From NCBI GenBank assembly GCA_046153015.1, contig JBJXGF010000143.1, forward strand, positions 1 to 12,224: a stretch of DNA of 12,224 nt, read 5' to 3'. Position 1 is the first letter of the stretch, and each line of letters starts with the position of its first letter. Shown here in pieces: positions 1-6,863 of this stretch. The stretch comes from JBJXGF01 sp046153015 (GTDB lineage: Bacteria > Actinomycetota > Acidimicrobiia > Acidimicrobiales > CAIXPF01). Under the pieces are notes generated by a model that saw only the letters and a program-made list of their open reading frames with translations, made no database searches and was not told the origin of the DNA. Made by a program: the position numbers and the translations under genes.

Positions 1-1
1 C

Positions 2-226
2 TGGAAGCCTGGCTGGGTCGAGACGCCACGAGACGAGTGGCGACAGCGCCAGCGAGAGCTCCTCGCTGGCGACCGATGGATCGCCGACGGCAACTACGGC
101 GGCGCGTTCGACGAACGCTTCGCGCGCTCCGACACGGTGATCATCCTGGCCCGGGGCCGGCTGGCATGTCTTGCGTCGGCGCTCTGGCGCACGGCGAGGA
201 ACCACGGCAAGGCGATTCAGGCAGCC
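2..226 (+). pseudogene. 3'-truncated P-loop adenylate-kinase-like protein (5' end outside window)
   Basis: Frame 2 is open from the window edge and reads WKPGWVETPRDEWRQ, later GDRWIADGNYGG, then FDERFARSDTVIIL and RTARNHGKAIQA. These are the lid and mid-C-terminal blocks of the small P-loop kinases often annotated as adenylate kinase or DNA topology modulation protein (FlaR-like). The P-loop itself would lie upstream of the window. In this family the NHG block is normally followed by a stretch of some 40-60 residues with a CPE..D.EFLRW type motif. Here similarity stops near base 226 and no frame carries the missing part. The frame then runs on through the antitoxin region without a natural stop. 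I infer a gene that lost its 3' end when the toxin-antitoxin pair arrived or by deletion. The family call is from remembered motifs only. Confidence 0.55.
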
Positions 227-233
227 GACACCG

Positions 234-261
234 TTGCCCATCCTCGCTCGAGTAGTAACGT
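234..261 (+). promoter_or_regulatory. Candidate promoter of the toxin-antitoxin pair
   Basis: TTGCCC (234-239), a 16-base spacer and TAACGT (256-261) resemble a -35/-10 pair of the housekeeping sigma factor (TTGACA, TANNNT). The predicted start near base 268 would leave a leader of about 14 bases holding the AAGGAGG ribosome binding site at 270-276. It is the best-placed pair before the antitoxin, but matches like this arise by chance, so it is tentative. Confidence 0.35.
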
Positions 262-281
262 TCCTACCCAAGGAGGTCGAG

Positions 282-536
282 GTGGCGACGAGACTCACCA
301 GCCGCGAGTTCAACCAAGACACCGGACGCGCCAAACGAGCCGCGGAAAGCGGCCCGGTCTACATCACCGACCGCGGCCGGCCGTCCCATGTGCTGTTGAG
401 CTTCGAGGAGTACTGCAGGCTGGCCGGCGCGCAGCCCGGCATCATCGAGCTGCTCGGCGAGCCCGCCGGCGTCGAGACGGTCGACTTCGAGGCGCCGGTC
501 GAACGCGAAGCGCCTCGGCCGGCGCCGTTCGATTGA
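282..536 (+). CDS. Phd/YefM-type antitoxin
   Basis: A predicted 84-residue antitoxin. It should bind and neutralise the PIN-domain toxin encoded just downstream and, as in the family, repress its own promoter through its N-terminal DNA-binding half. Residues 5-42 show the Phd/YefM pattern: TSREFNQDTGRAK, then GPVYITDRGRPSHVLLSFEEY. The acidic, proline-rich C-terminus is the usual toxin-binding part. The GTG at 282 is chosen because a near-perfect ribosome binding site AAGGAGG (270-276) sits 5 bases before it and the family begins here; an upstream ATG at 171 lies inside the truncated kinase and adds 37 unrelated residues. The stop overlaps the toxin start (TGATG), indicating translational coupling. 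Confidence 0.88.
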   Translation: MATRLTSREFNQDTGRAKRAAESGPVYITDRGRPSHVLLSFEEYCRLAGAQPGIIELLGEPAGVETVDFEAPVEREAPRPAPFD

Positions 537-955
537 TGTATCTGCTCGATACGAACGTCATCTCCGAGCTCCGCAAGGCCAGGGCCGGCGCCGCGAACCA
601 CGGCGTCGCCGAGTGGGCGGCCGAGACGCCGGCCGCGCTGCTGTTCGTGTCGGTCATCTCCCTGCACGAGCTCGAGCACGGCGTGCTGCTTGCCGAACGA
701 TCCGACCCGGCAAAAGGCGCGATCCTGCGCGCGTGGCTCGACAACAGCGTCATCCCCGCCTTCGAGCAGCGCATCCTGGCCGTCGACGCCGCGGTCGTAC
801 GGCGCGCCGCCAAGCTGCACGTGCCCGACCCTGCGCCGTTCCGCGACGCGCTCATCGCCGCCACCGCGCTCGTTCACGGGTTCATCGTCGCCACCCGCAA
901 CCAGCGGGACTTCGAACGATTCGACGACCTCACCGTTCTCAACCCCTGGACCTAG
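536..955 (+). CDS. vapC: PIN-domain ribonuclease toxin, VapC/FitB type
   Basis: A 139-residue PIN-domain toxin, expected to be a Mg2+-dependent endoribonuclease held inactive by the upstream antitoxin. It opens with MYLLDTNVISELRK, the classic first PIN block with acidic D5. The second acidic residue is E45 in SLHELEHG. The third is D104 in FRDALIAATA, followed by FIVATRNQRDF with N122 and D125, the FitB-like C-terminal block. Length is typical. The ATG at 536 shares its A with the antitoxin stop TGA and has no ribosome binding site of its own, so translation probably depends on antitoxin translation. Phd/YefM antitoxins commonly pair with such VapC/FitB toxins. RNA target is unknown. The reading frame is also open upstream into the truncated kinase frame, which I take as chance in GC-rich DNA. 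Confidence 0.9.
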   Translation: MYLLDTNVISELRKARAGAANHGVAEWAAETPAALLFVSVISLHELEHGVLLAERSDPAKGAILRAWLDNSVIPAFEQRILAVDAAVVRRAAKLHVPDPAPFRDALIAATALVHGFIVATRNQRDFERFDDLTVLNPWT

Positions 956-1075
956 CTGCTGGGACGCGACGGCGGCGCCGCGACCCCTGCGCCGGACTCG
1001 GTTGCGTGCGGCCGACGCCTCGGGGGAGGCTGAGACGGCGCGCCGTGCGGCGCGGCCATCGGGGAAGGACCAGCC

Positions 1076-1993
1076 GTGACAGATCAGGCCAGCCGACAGA
1101 TGCCCGCCATCTCCCTCGTCGCCATGCCCGGGCGGCGGGCTCGGACCGTCGAGCTGGCGGTGGAGGCCGAGCGTCGAGGCTTCACCGGCATCTACATCCC
1201 GAGCCTCGGCGCCACCCTGGCCTTTTGCACCTCGATCGCCCAGGCCACCTCCACCATCCGCTTCGGCCCCTCGGTGCAGCCGATCTACCTCCAGCACCCC
1301 AACGAGCTGGCCAGCACCGCCGCCTTCCTGCACGAGATCTCCGGAGGCCGCTTCGAGCTCGGCATCGGCGTCACCCACGGCCCCGTGCAGGAGCGCCTCG
1401 GCGTGCAGATCGGCAAGCCCCTGTCCGACATGCGCAACTACGTGGCCGCGCTGCGCAAGCTCGAACCGGCCGTGGGTCCGCTGCCGCCGATCGTGCTCGC
1501 CACCCTGCGCAGCAAGATGGTGGAGCTGGCCGGCGAGATCGCCGAGGGCGCGGTGTGGGCCAACGCCTCGCGCAGCGCGATGGCGGCCTCGCTCGCCCAC
1601 CTCCCCGCCGGCAGGCAGGAGGCCGGCTTCATCGTGGCGAACATGGTCCCGACCACGATCGACGACGACCGGGCCGCGGCCGCGGCCCGCAACCGGGCCA
1701 CCCTGTCGGGCTACGTGGCGCTGCCCAACTACCGCAACTACTGGATGCAGGCCGGCTACGAGGAGGAGATGCTGGCGATCAAGGCGGCGATCGACGCCGG
1801 CGAGCGGGACAAGGTGCCCTCGCTGATGAGCGAGAAGTGGCTGTCCGACGCCACGCTGTACGGCAGCGTCGGCGAGGTGCGCGAGGGCGTCGAGCGGTGG
1901 TTCGACGCGGGGGTCAACCCGATCCTCGTGCCGTCCTCCACCAAGGGCGGCCAGCTCAACGCCATCGATGAGGTGTTCGCCGCGTTCAGCTGA
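1076..1993 (+). CDS. LLM-class (luciferase-like) F420-type oxidoreductase
   Basis: A 305-residue protein of the bacterial luciferase-like flavin/F420 oxidoreductase superfamily with a TIM-barrel fold, soluble and cytoplasmic. Signs of the family are an N-terminal A..AE..GF.G.Y.P block (residues 28-42), the strand TIRFGPSVQPIY (60-71) followed by HPNELA, and the hallmark GGRFELGIGVTH (90-101). The C-terminal half has GSVGEVREGVERWFDAGV, the usual late barrel segment. F420 rather than FMN is inferred from the actinobacterial setting; the substrate cannot be told. The GTG start at 1076 has a purine-rich ribosome binding site GGGGAAGGA about 6 bases upstream. The 120 bases before it hold no gene. 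The stop overlaps the convergent divIVA-domain gene by 8 bases, leaving no room for a terminator between them. Confidence 0.85.
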   Translation: MTDQASRQMPAISLVAMPGRRARTVELAVEAERRGFTGIYIPSLGATLAFCTSIAQATSTIRFGPSVQPIYLQHPNELASTAAFLHEISGGRFELGIGVTHGPVQERLGVQIGKPLSDMRNYVAALRKLEPAVGPLPPIVLATLRSKMVELAGEIAEGAVWANASRSAMAASLAHLPAGRQEAGFIVANMVPTTIDDDRAAAAARNRATLSGYVALPNYRNYWMQAGYEEEMLAIKAAIDAGERDKVPSLMSEKWLSDATLYGSVGEVREGVERWFDAGVNPILVPSSTKGGQLNAIDEVFAAFS

Positions 1994-2750
1994 CCCGGCG
2001 GCTGCGCTCGAGCGGCGCCTCGTCGGCCGGGGCGGCCGGAGCGGCGTCGCGCAGGTCGATCGGGGCGGGCGGCAGCGCCGGCTGCTCGCTGCGGCCCGAG
2101 CGGCGCAGCAGCCGGGCGAACTCCACGAGCGTGCCCGCCGCGTCGGAGAAGGGGCCGATGCCGTCGGGGCCCTCCACGATGTCGAAGAGCAGCGCGGTGA
2201 CCCGTGAGACGCCGTGCGCCTTGGTCATCCGCGCCTCGATCTCCTTGAGCTCGATCGTTTCTGCGGCAATGGCGAAACGCAGCCGGTCGAGCTCGGCGTC
2301 CTCCTTGGCCAGCGTCGCTCGGCCCTCGGCCAGCATCAGGTCGGTGGCCTTGCGGGCGGCGGCGAGGATCTGCTCGGCCTCTTTGCGGGCGAGGTCGGTG
2401 GCGTCCTGCGCCTGCCGGCGAGCCTGCGCTTCGACGCGCTCGACCTCGCGCTCGCGGTCGTCGATCAGCGCCACCTGCACGACCAGCTCCTCGATCCGCT
2501 GGTTCGCCAGCTCGAGGCTGCGCCGCAACGAGGCCTGCTCCCGCTCGAACTCGTCGAGGCAGCGGTCGACCTGCTCGGGGTCATAGCCCTTGCGCACCCG
2601 TTCGAACGAGGGGCGCTCCACGCGCGGCCTCGGTCCCGGCTCGAGTTGACGGGCGCGGCGTTCGCCCCCGGACGGGGTGCGCTCGGCGGGCGCGTCGCCC
2701 TGCTCGGCCTTCTCGGGACGAACCTCGCCGTTCCGCTGCCGCAGCCTCAT
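1986..2750 (-). CDS. DivIVA-domain coiled-coil protein
   Basis: A 254-residue, highly charged protein. Residues 49-66 (SFERVRKGYDPEQVDRCLDEF) match the conserved DivIVA block, and the next 100 or so residues are Glu/Arg/Ala-rich heptads expected to form a long coiled coil. Actinobacterial relatives scaffold polar growth, septation or chromosome partitioning. The N-terminal 45 residues are basic, Pro/Glu-rich and probably disordered, and the short membrane-inserting segment that usually comes first in true DivIVA is not visible, so this may be an accessory DivIVA-domain protein rather than Wag31 itself. ATG 2750 is preferred over GTG 2768 because AGGAG lies 10 bases before it. The C-terminus (residues about 170-254) carries a small hydrophobic patch, then a Pro/Ala-rich tail. 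A 186-base gap separates it from the upstream MBL gene. Confidence 0.8.
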   Translation of the reverse strand: MRLRQRNGEVRPEKAEQGDAPAERTPSGGERRARQLEPGPRPRVERPSFERVRKGYDPEQVDRCLDEFEREQASLRRSLELANQRIEELVVQVALIDDREREVERVEAQARRQAQDATDLARKEAEQILAAARKATDLMLAEGRATLAKEDAELDRLRFAIAAETIELKEIEARMTKAHGVSRVTALLFDIVEGPDGIGPFSDAAGTLVEFARLLRRSGRSEQPALPPAPIDLRDAAPAAPADEAPLERSRRVS

Positions 2751-2936
2751 CGCCCTTGCGCTCCTCACCCCTGGGGCCCGCCTGCACGCAGCTTCCCCAG
2801 ACGACTGGCAGTTTTGCAGATCTCCTCGCGTGCTGTGGCGCCGAGGCTACCGGCCATCACAGAGGGCGCCGACAACTCTACGCAGGGAAAGGGGGAACCT
2901 TGGGCGAGGTCCCACGCCGGCCGTCGCCCGGTCGGC
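2751..2936. other. Intergenic region between MBL hydrolase and DivIVA-domain genes
   Basis: These 186 bases hold no convincing ORF. On the minus strand TAGAGT (2880-2875) and TAGCCT (2849-2844) fit the TANNNT -10 pattern and could start the DivIVA-domain transcript, but neither has a clear -35. No hairpin followed by a T-run was found after the MBL gene, so read-through from upstream is possible. Confidence 0.3.
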
Positions 2937-3650
2937 TCACCCGCCGAACATGGCGAGCCACTGCTCCTTGGTCTTGAACCGGTAGACGAAGTTGTGCTCC
3001 CGCACCTCTCCCATCGACGCCGACGCTTCGGGCGCGTACAGGTGGCCGGGGTACAGCGTGGTGTCGTCGGTGACGCGGGCGAGGCGCTGGGTGATGCTGA
3101 AGTACAGCTCCTCCGGGTCCCCGCCGGGCAGGTCGGTGCGGCCACACCCTTCGAGGAACAGCGTGTCGCCGGCCACGAGCGCCCCGTCGAGCAGGAAGCA
3201 CTGGCTGCCCGGGGTGTGGCCGGGGGTGTGGATCAGCTCGACGGGGACCTGACCGACCAGCACGGTGTCGCCGCTCTCGTGGGCCACGAGGTCGGACAGC
3301 GACGCGCCGGTGACCTTCACCACGCCGGCCGCCTCGGGGGCCTGCACGTGCACCGGCACGTGGGTGCGGGCCAGCAGCTCGGCGACGCCCTCGATCGGCT
3401 GGCCGAAGATGTTCCCGCCGATGTGGTCCTGGTGGTAGTGGGTCACCAGGGCGCCGGTGAGGCGCAGCCCGTCGGCCTCCAGGATGTCGAGCACGCCGCC
3501 CACGTCGTACGCCGGGTCGACCACCAGCGCCTCGCCAGTCTCCCGGTCACCGATGAGATACACGAAGTTGACCATCTGCCGCGCGAACTGGTCGCCCTTC
3601 GCGATGTCTCGACCGGCGAGCAGCTGACGGAAGTAGATGCGCTGGTCCAT
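2937..3650 (-). CDS. MBL-fold metallohydrolase, glyoxalase II / persulfide dioxygenase type
   Basis: A 237-residue soluble metallo-beta-lactamase-fold protein with all metal ligands in place: THYHQDH supplies H71, H73, D75 and H76, HTPGHTPGS supplies H145, AGDTLF supplies D162 and LYPGH supplies H203. The block GCGRTDLPGGDPEELYFSI (168-186) is shared with ETHE1-like persulfide dioxygenases and related glyoxalase II proteins. Persulfide dioxygenases keep a mononuclear iron at this site and oxidise glutathione or other low-molecular-weight persulfides; glyoxalase II cleaves thioesters. I cannot decide between them. ATG 3650 is supported by GGAGGG about 4 bases before it. The gene lies 66 bases after oligopeptidase B on the same strand and may be co-transcribed with it. 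Confidence 0.87.
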   Translation of the reverse strand: MDQRIYFRQLLAGRDIAKGDQFARQMVNFVYLIGDRETGEALVVDPAYDVGGVLDILEADGLRLTGALVTHYHQDHIGGNIFGQPIEGVAELLARTHVPVHVQAPEAAGVVKVTGASLSDLVAHESGDTVLVGQVPVELIHTPGHTPGSQCFLLDGALVAGDTLFLEGCGRTDLPGGDPEELYFSITQRLARVTDDTTLYPGHLYAPEASASMGEVREHNFVYRFKTKEQWLAMFGG

Positions 3651-3716
3651 GTCCCTCCACGGTTGCTCGCTCCAGTATCGCCGCTCGCCGAGGGAAGGCG
3701 CCGCCGCCGGGCAGGC

Positions 3717-5810
3717 TCAGGCGCCGCCGACTGCGTCGATCACGAACGCCAACACCATCGCCTCGTCCCGCCACACCCGGTAGCGCCCGGTGGGGCCGCC
3801 GTGACCGGCGCCCATCTCAGTCTTGAGCAGCAGCGGGTTGGCGTCGGTCTTGAGGGCGCGCAGCTTCGCCACCCACTTGGCCGGCTCCCAGTACGAGACC
3901 CGAGGGTCGTTGAGCCCGGCGGTCACGAGCAGCGGCGGGTACGCCTTGGGCTCGACGTTCTCGTACGGGGAGTACGACTTCATGTACGCGTAGTACTCGG
4001 CCGATTCGAGCGGGTTCCCCCACTCCTCCCACTCGAGCACGGTGAGCGGCAGCGTCGGGTCGAGGATCGTGTTCAGCGCGTCGACGAAGGGCACCTCGGC
4101 GACCGCGGCGCCGAACTGCTCGGGCGCCAGGTTGAGCACCGCGCCGACGAGCAGGCCGCCGGCCGAGCCGCCGCGGATGGCCAGGCGGCCGGGTGAGGTC
4201 CAGCCCTGCTCGCACAGGGCGCGGGCGCAGGCGACGAAATCGGTGAACGTGTTGCGCTTGTGCAGGTACTTGCCCTCGGTGTACCAGCGCCGGCCCATCT
4301 CCCCGCCGCCGCGCACGTGGGCGATGGCGAACACGAAGCCCCGGTCGAGCAGCGACAGCCGGATGGAGGAGAAGTACGGGTCGGTCGACGCCTCGTAGGC
4401 GCCGTAGCCGTAGAGGAGCGCCGGCGCCGACCCGTCGCGGGGCAGCCCCCGGCGGTAGACGAGCGAGATCGGCGCCTTCGCCCCGTCGTCGGTCTGCGCC
4501 CAGACCCGCTCGGTGGCGTAGCGCTCTGGGTCGTAGCCGCCGAGCACCGGCTGCTGCTTGAGCAGGCGCCGGTCCCTGGTGTCGAGGTCGTACGCGTAGA
4601 CGCTCGAGGGGGTGATCATCGACTGGTAGGCGTACCGCAGGGAGGTGGTGTCGAACTCCGGGTTCACGCTCCCCGACGCGGTCGACACGGCCTCGGGCTG
4701 GTCGATCACGTGCTGGGCGCCGTCGCTCAGGCGCAGGACCCGGATCCGCCGCACGCCCTCGGCCCGCTCGTAGATCACGAGATGGTCCCGGAAGGCGTCG
4801 ATCGCGCTCAGCTTCACCGCCGGGTCGTGGGGGACGACCTCGCGCCAGCCCGCTCGGCCCGGCGCGTCGGCCGGCGCCTCCACGATCTTGAAGTTCTCCG
4901 CCCCGTCGGCGTTGGTGAGGATGAACCAGCGATCCCCGTGGGGCTCCGCCGAGTACTCGACCTCCTGCTCCCGCTCGGCCAGCGGAACGGGCTCGGCCTC
5001 GGGCCGGTCGGCGGGCAGCACGCGCACCTCGTCGGTCACCTTCGAGCCGAGGTGGACGATGATCCAGCGCTCGTCCCGGGAGAGCTCGACGCCGAGGTAG
5101 AAGCGGTCGTCGGCCTCGGTGTACACCAGCGCGTCGGCCTCGCCGCTGCGGAGCCGGCGCCGCCACAGCTGGTGCGGGCGCATCGCGTCGTCGGTCTTCA
5201 CGTAGAAGAACGTCGTCGAGTCGAGCGCCCAGGCCGTGCCGTAGTACACCTCGGGGATCTCCTCGGCCAGGTTCTCGCCGGTGTCGAGGTCCCGGAAGCG
5301 CATGGTGTACAGCTCGTCGCCCTCGTGATCCACGCTGTAGGCGAGCAGCCGGTGGTCGGGGCTCACGTCGAACGCGCCGAGCGCGAAGTACTCGTGGCCT
5401 TCCGCCTCGAGGTTCTCGTCGAGCAGCACCTGCTCGGGCGCCGACTCGTCGTAGGTGTGGTCGCCGGTGGCCGGCCGCCGGCAGTGGATGGGGTACTGCC
5501 GGCCCTCCTCGGTGCGGGTGTAGTACGACCAGCGGCCCTTGCGCACCGGCGAGGAGAGGTCGGTCTCCTGCACCCGGGCGCGGATCTCCTCGAACAGCGT
5601 CTCCTGCAGCGCCTCGGTGTGGGCGAGCGCCGCCGCGATCCAGGCGTTCTCGGCTGCGAGGTAGGCGACCGTGTCCGGGTCGTCGCGGTCGCGCAGCCAC
5701 GCGTAGTCGTCCACGACCACGTCGCCGTGATGCCGGCGCTCCACGGGGACCTTCTTGGCGGCGGGCGGCGCGCTCGGCGGCGACGCGGGGCGCGGTGCAG
5801 ATGCATCCAT
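3717..5810 (-). CDS. ptrB: Oligopeptidase B (S9A serine peptidase)
   Basis: A 697-residue serine peptidase of the prolyl oligopeptidase family, close to the usual oligopeptidase B length. It should cleave short peptides after Arg or Lys in the cytoplasm. The N-terminal two thirds form the beta-propeller that admits only small peptides, starting with HGDVVVDDYAWLRDRDDPD. The catalytic domain has RGGGEMGRRWYTEGK, typical of oligopeptidase B. The triad is complete: S549 in RGGSAGG, D635 in LNDPRVSYWEP and H670 in GAGHGG. No signal peptide is seen. ATG 5810 has no ribosome binding site but is preceded, 9 bases away, by TACCCT, so a leaderless mRNA is likely. It is divergent from the desaturase gene, with 54 bases between the two starts. 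Long open frames on the opposite strand are GC-driven shadows. Confidence 0.93.
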   Translation of the reverse strand: MDASAPRPASPPSAPPAAKKVPVERRHHGDVVVDDYAWLRDRDDPDTVAYLAAENAWIAAALAHTEALQETLFEEIRARVQETDLSSPVRKGRWSYYTRTEEGRQYPIHCRRPATGDHTYDESAPEQVLLDENLEAEGHEYFALGAFDVSPDHRLLAYSVDHEGDELYTMRFRDLDTGENLAEEIPEVYYGTAWALDSTTFFYVKTDDAMRPHQLWRRRLRSGEADALVYTEADDRFYLGVELSRDERWIIVHLGSKVTDEVRVLPADRPEAEPVPLAEREQEVEYSAEPHGDRWFILTNADGAENFKIVEAPADAPGRAGWREVVPHDPAVKLSAIDAFRDHLVIYERAEGVRRIRVLRLSDGAQHVIDQPEAVSTASGSVNPEFDTTSLRYAYQSMITPSSVYAYDLDTRDRRLLKQQPVLGGYDPERYATERVWAQTDDGAKAPISLVYRRGLPRDGSAPALLYGYGAYEASTDPYFSSIRLSLLDRGFVFAIAHVRGGGEMGRRWYTEGKYLHKRNTFTDFVACARALCEQGWTSPGRLAIRGGSAGGLLVGAVLNLAPEQFGAAVAEVPFVDALNTILDPTLPLTVLEWEEWGNPLESAEYYAYMKSYSPYENVEPKAYPPLLVTAGLNDPRVSYWEPAKWVAKLRALKTDANPLLLKTEMGAGHGGPTGRYRVWRDEAMVLAFVIDAVGGA

Positions 5811-5819
5811 CGCGCGCCG

Positions 5820-5825
5820 AGGGTA
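5820..5825 (-). promoter_or_regulatory. -10 hexamer of ptrB, leaderless pattern
   Basis: On the minus strand TACCCT fits TANNNT and ends 9 bases before the ATG at 5810. With no Shine-Dalgarno sequence in between, transcription would start at or within a few bases of the start codon. No recognisable -35 is seen. Confidence 0.5.
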
Positions 5826-5850
5826 GCGGCCGGCGGCGGCGGGGCCGGCG

Positions 5851-5856
5851 TACCAT
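5851..5856 (+). promoter_or_regulatory. -10 hexamer of desaturase-like gene, leaderless pattern
   Basis: TACCAT fits TANNNT and ends 8 bases before the ATG at 5865, leaving no space for a standard leader with ribosome binding site. It stands back to back with the ptrB -10 hexamer; the two are 25 bases apart inside a 54-base divergent spacer. Confidence 0.5.
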
Positions 5857-5864
5857 CAGGCGCG

Positions 5865-6863
5865 ATGAACGACGCGGCGCCCACCTCGACCGGGGCGGCC
5901 CACGGCGACCGGCCCCGGCCGGGCAGCGGCCTGGCCCCGCCCGCCGCCACGCTGCCGGCGATGCCGCCCGACGCTCGGCTCGGGGCCAACGGCCTGCCGC
6001 GGCCCGAGCTGCGGGCGGAGCTGCGCCGGATCCCGGTGCTGCGCAACGCATGGACGATCGCGTCGTGCTGGGCGCAGACGCTCGGGGTGCTGGCCGTGGC
6101 CGTCCGTCTCGCTCACCCCGCGGCGTGGGTCGGCGCGTTCGTGCTGATGGCCCGGGCGCACGAGCAGCTCAACATCCTCGGCCACGAGGCGGCGCACCGG
6201 CTGCTGTTCCGCCGCCGGCGGGTCAACGACGCGGTGGGCGGTTGGCTGCTCGCCGGCCCGACCGGCCAACCCCTCGAGCTCTACCGCCGGGCGCACCTCA
6301 CCCATCATCGCGACGAGCTCGGCCCCGAGGAGCCCGATCTCGGCTTGTACTCCGGCTACCCGATCACGAGGGCGTCGCTGCGCCGCAAGCTGGCGCGCGA
6401 CGCCTCCGGCCTGTCGGGGTGCAAGATCCTGACCTCGCTCGGGCGGGGCCTGCGCCGGCCCGACGCCCGGCCTGCTGTGCTGCGCATCCTGGCCTGCCAG
6501 GCCGTCATCGCCGCCGGGTTCACCGTGCTCGGCCGGCCCGAGCTGTACGTGCTGCTGTGGTTCCTGCCCTGGTTCACGGCGTGGCGGGTGATCAACCGGT
6601 TGCGGGCCATCGCCGAGCACGCCGGCATGGCCCACTCCCCGGACCGGCGCCGCAGCACGCACGTGGTGCGCCAGAGCCGGGCCGCCCGGTTCCTGCTCGT
6701 GCCGTACCACGTGGGCTGCCACCTGGCCCACCACGTGGACATGGGCGTGCCGTTGACGCAGCTTCCGGCGCTGCAGCGCGAGCTGGTCGCGTCGGGCTGG
6801 GTCACGCCTGAGCTGGTGCGCCCCAGCTACCGCTCGCTCTGGCGGGCCCTCTCCTCGGCCTGA
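5865..6863 (+). CDS. Fatty acid desaturase-like di-iron membrane protein
   Basis: A 332-residue protein with the histidine boxes of membrane fatty acid desaturases/hydroxylases: HEAAH (107-111), HLTHH (144-148) and HLAHH (286-290), plus H252 in the RAIAEHAGM motif that often supplies a further ligand. Hydrophobic stretches flank the boxes (about 61-104 and 212-245), as expected for an enzyme in the cytoplasmic membrane with a di-iron centre on the cytosolic side. The first 50 or so residues are Pro/Ala-rich and probably disordered. Acyl chain desaturation is the most likely activity; hydroxylation or carotenoid-type modification by this fold cannot be excluded. ATG 5865 fits a leaderless start. 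The last 37 bases overlap the end of convergent larC. Confidence 0.8.
   Translation: MNDAAPTSTGAAHGDRPRPGSGLAPPAATLPAMPPDARLGANGLPRPELRAELRRIPVLRNAWTIASCWAQTLGVLAVAVRLAHPAAWVGAFVLMARAHEQLNILGHEAAHRLLFRRRRVNDAVGGWLLAGPTGQPLELYRRAHLTHHRDELGPEEPDLGLYSGYPITRASLRRKLARDASGLSGCKILTSLGRGLRRPDARPAVLRILACQAVIAAGFTVLGRPELYVLLWFLPWFTAWRVINRLRAIAEHAGMAHSPDRRRSTHVVRQSRAARFLLVPYHVGCHLAHHVDMGVPLTQLPALQRELVASGWVTPELVRPSYRSLWRALSSA

Noticed and set aside
137..955. A 272-codon open frame that would fuse the kinase-like remnant with the PIN toxin
   Set aside because: The central part is the antitoxin gene read in the wrong frame, Arg/Ala-rich and without family pattern; the toxin has its own ATG at 536 coupled to the antitoxin stop.
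956..1075. Possible short gene or small RNA between the toxin and the LLM gene
   Set aside because: Only 120 bases, no start with a ribosome binding site, no coding bias, and no stem-loop with promoter that I could support.
359..1600. A 413-codon minus-strand open frame across the toxin and the LLM gene
   Set aside because: Shadow of two recognised genes on the plus strand, with no domain pattern of its own.
2214..4196. A 660-codon plus-strand open frame antisense to the DivIVA-domain and MBL genes and the end of ptrB
   Set aside because: It is the reverse shadow of genes with clear family motifs; the translation is Arg/Val/Gly/His-rich with no recognisable domain.
4260..5864. Open plus-strand frame upstream of the desaturase ATG, which would lengthen that protein to 867 residues
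   Set aside because: It lies opposite ptrB, whose complete catalytic triad proves the minus strand is coding; the desaturase starts at ATG 5865 after a -10 hexamer.
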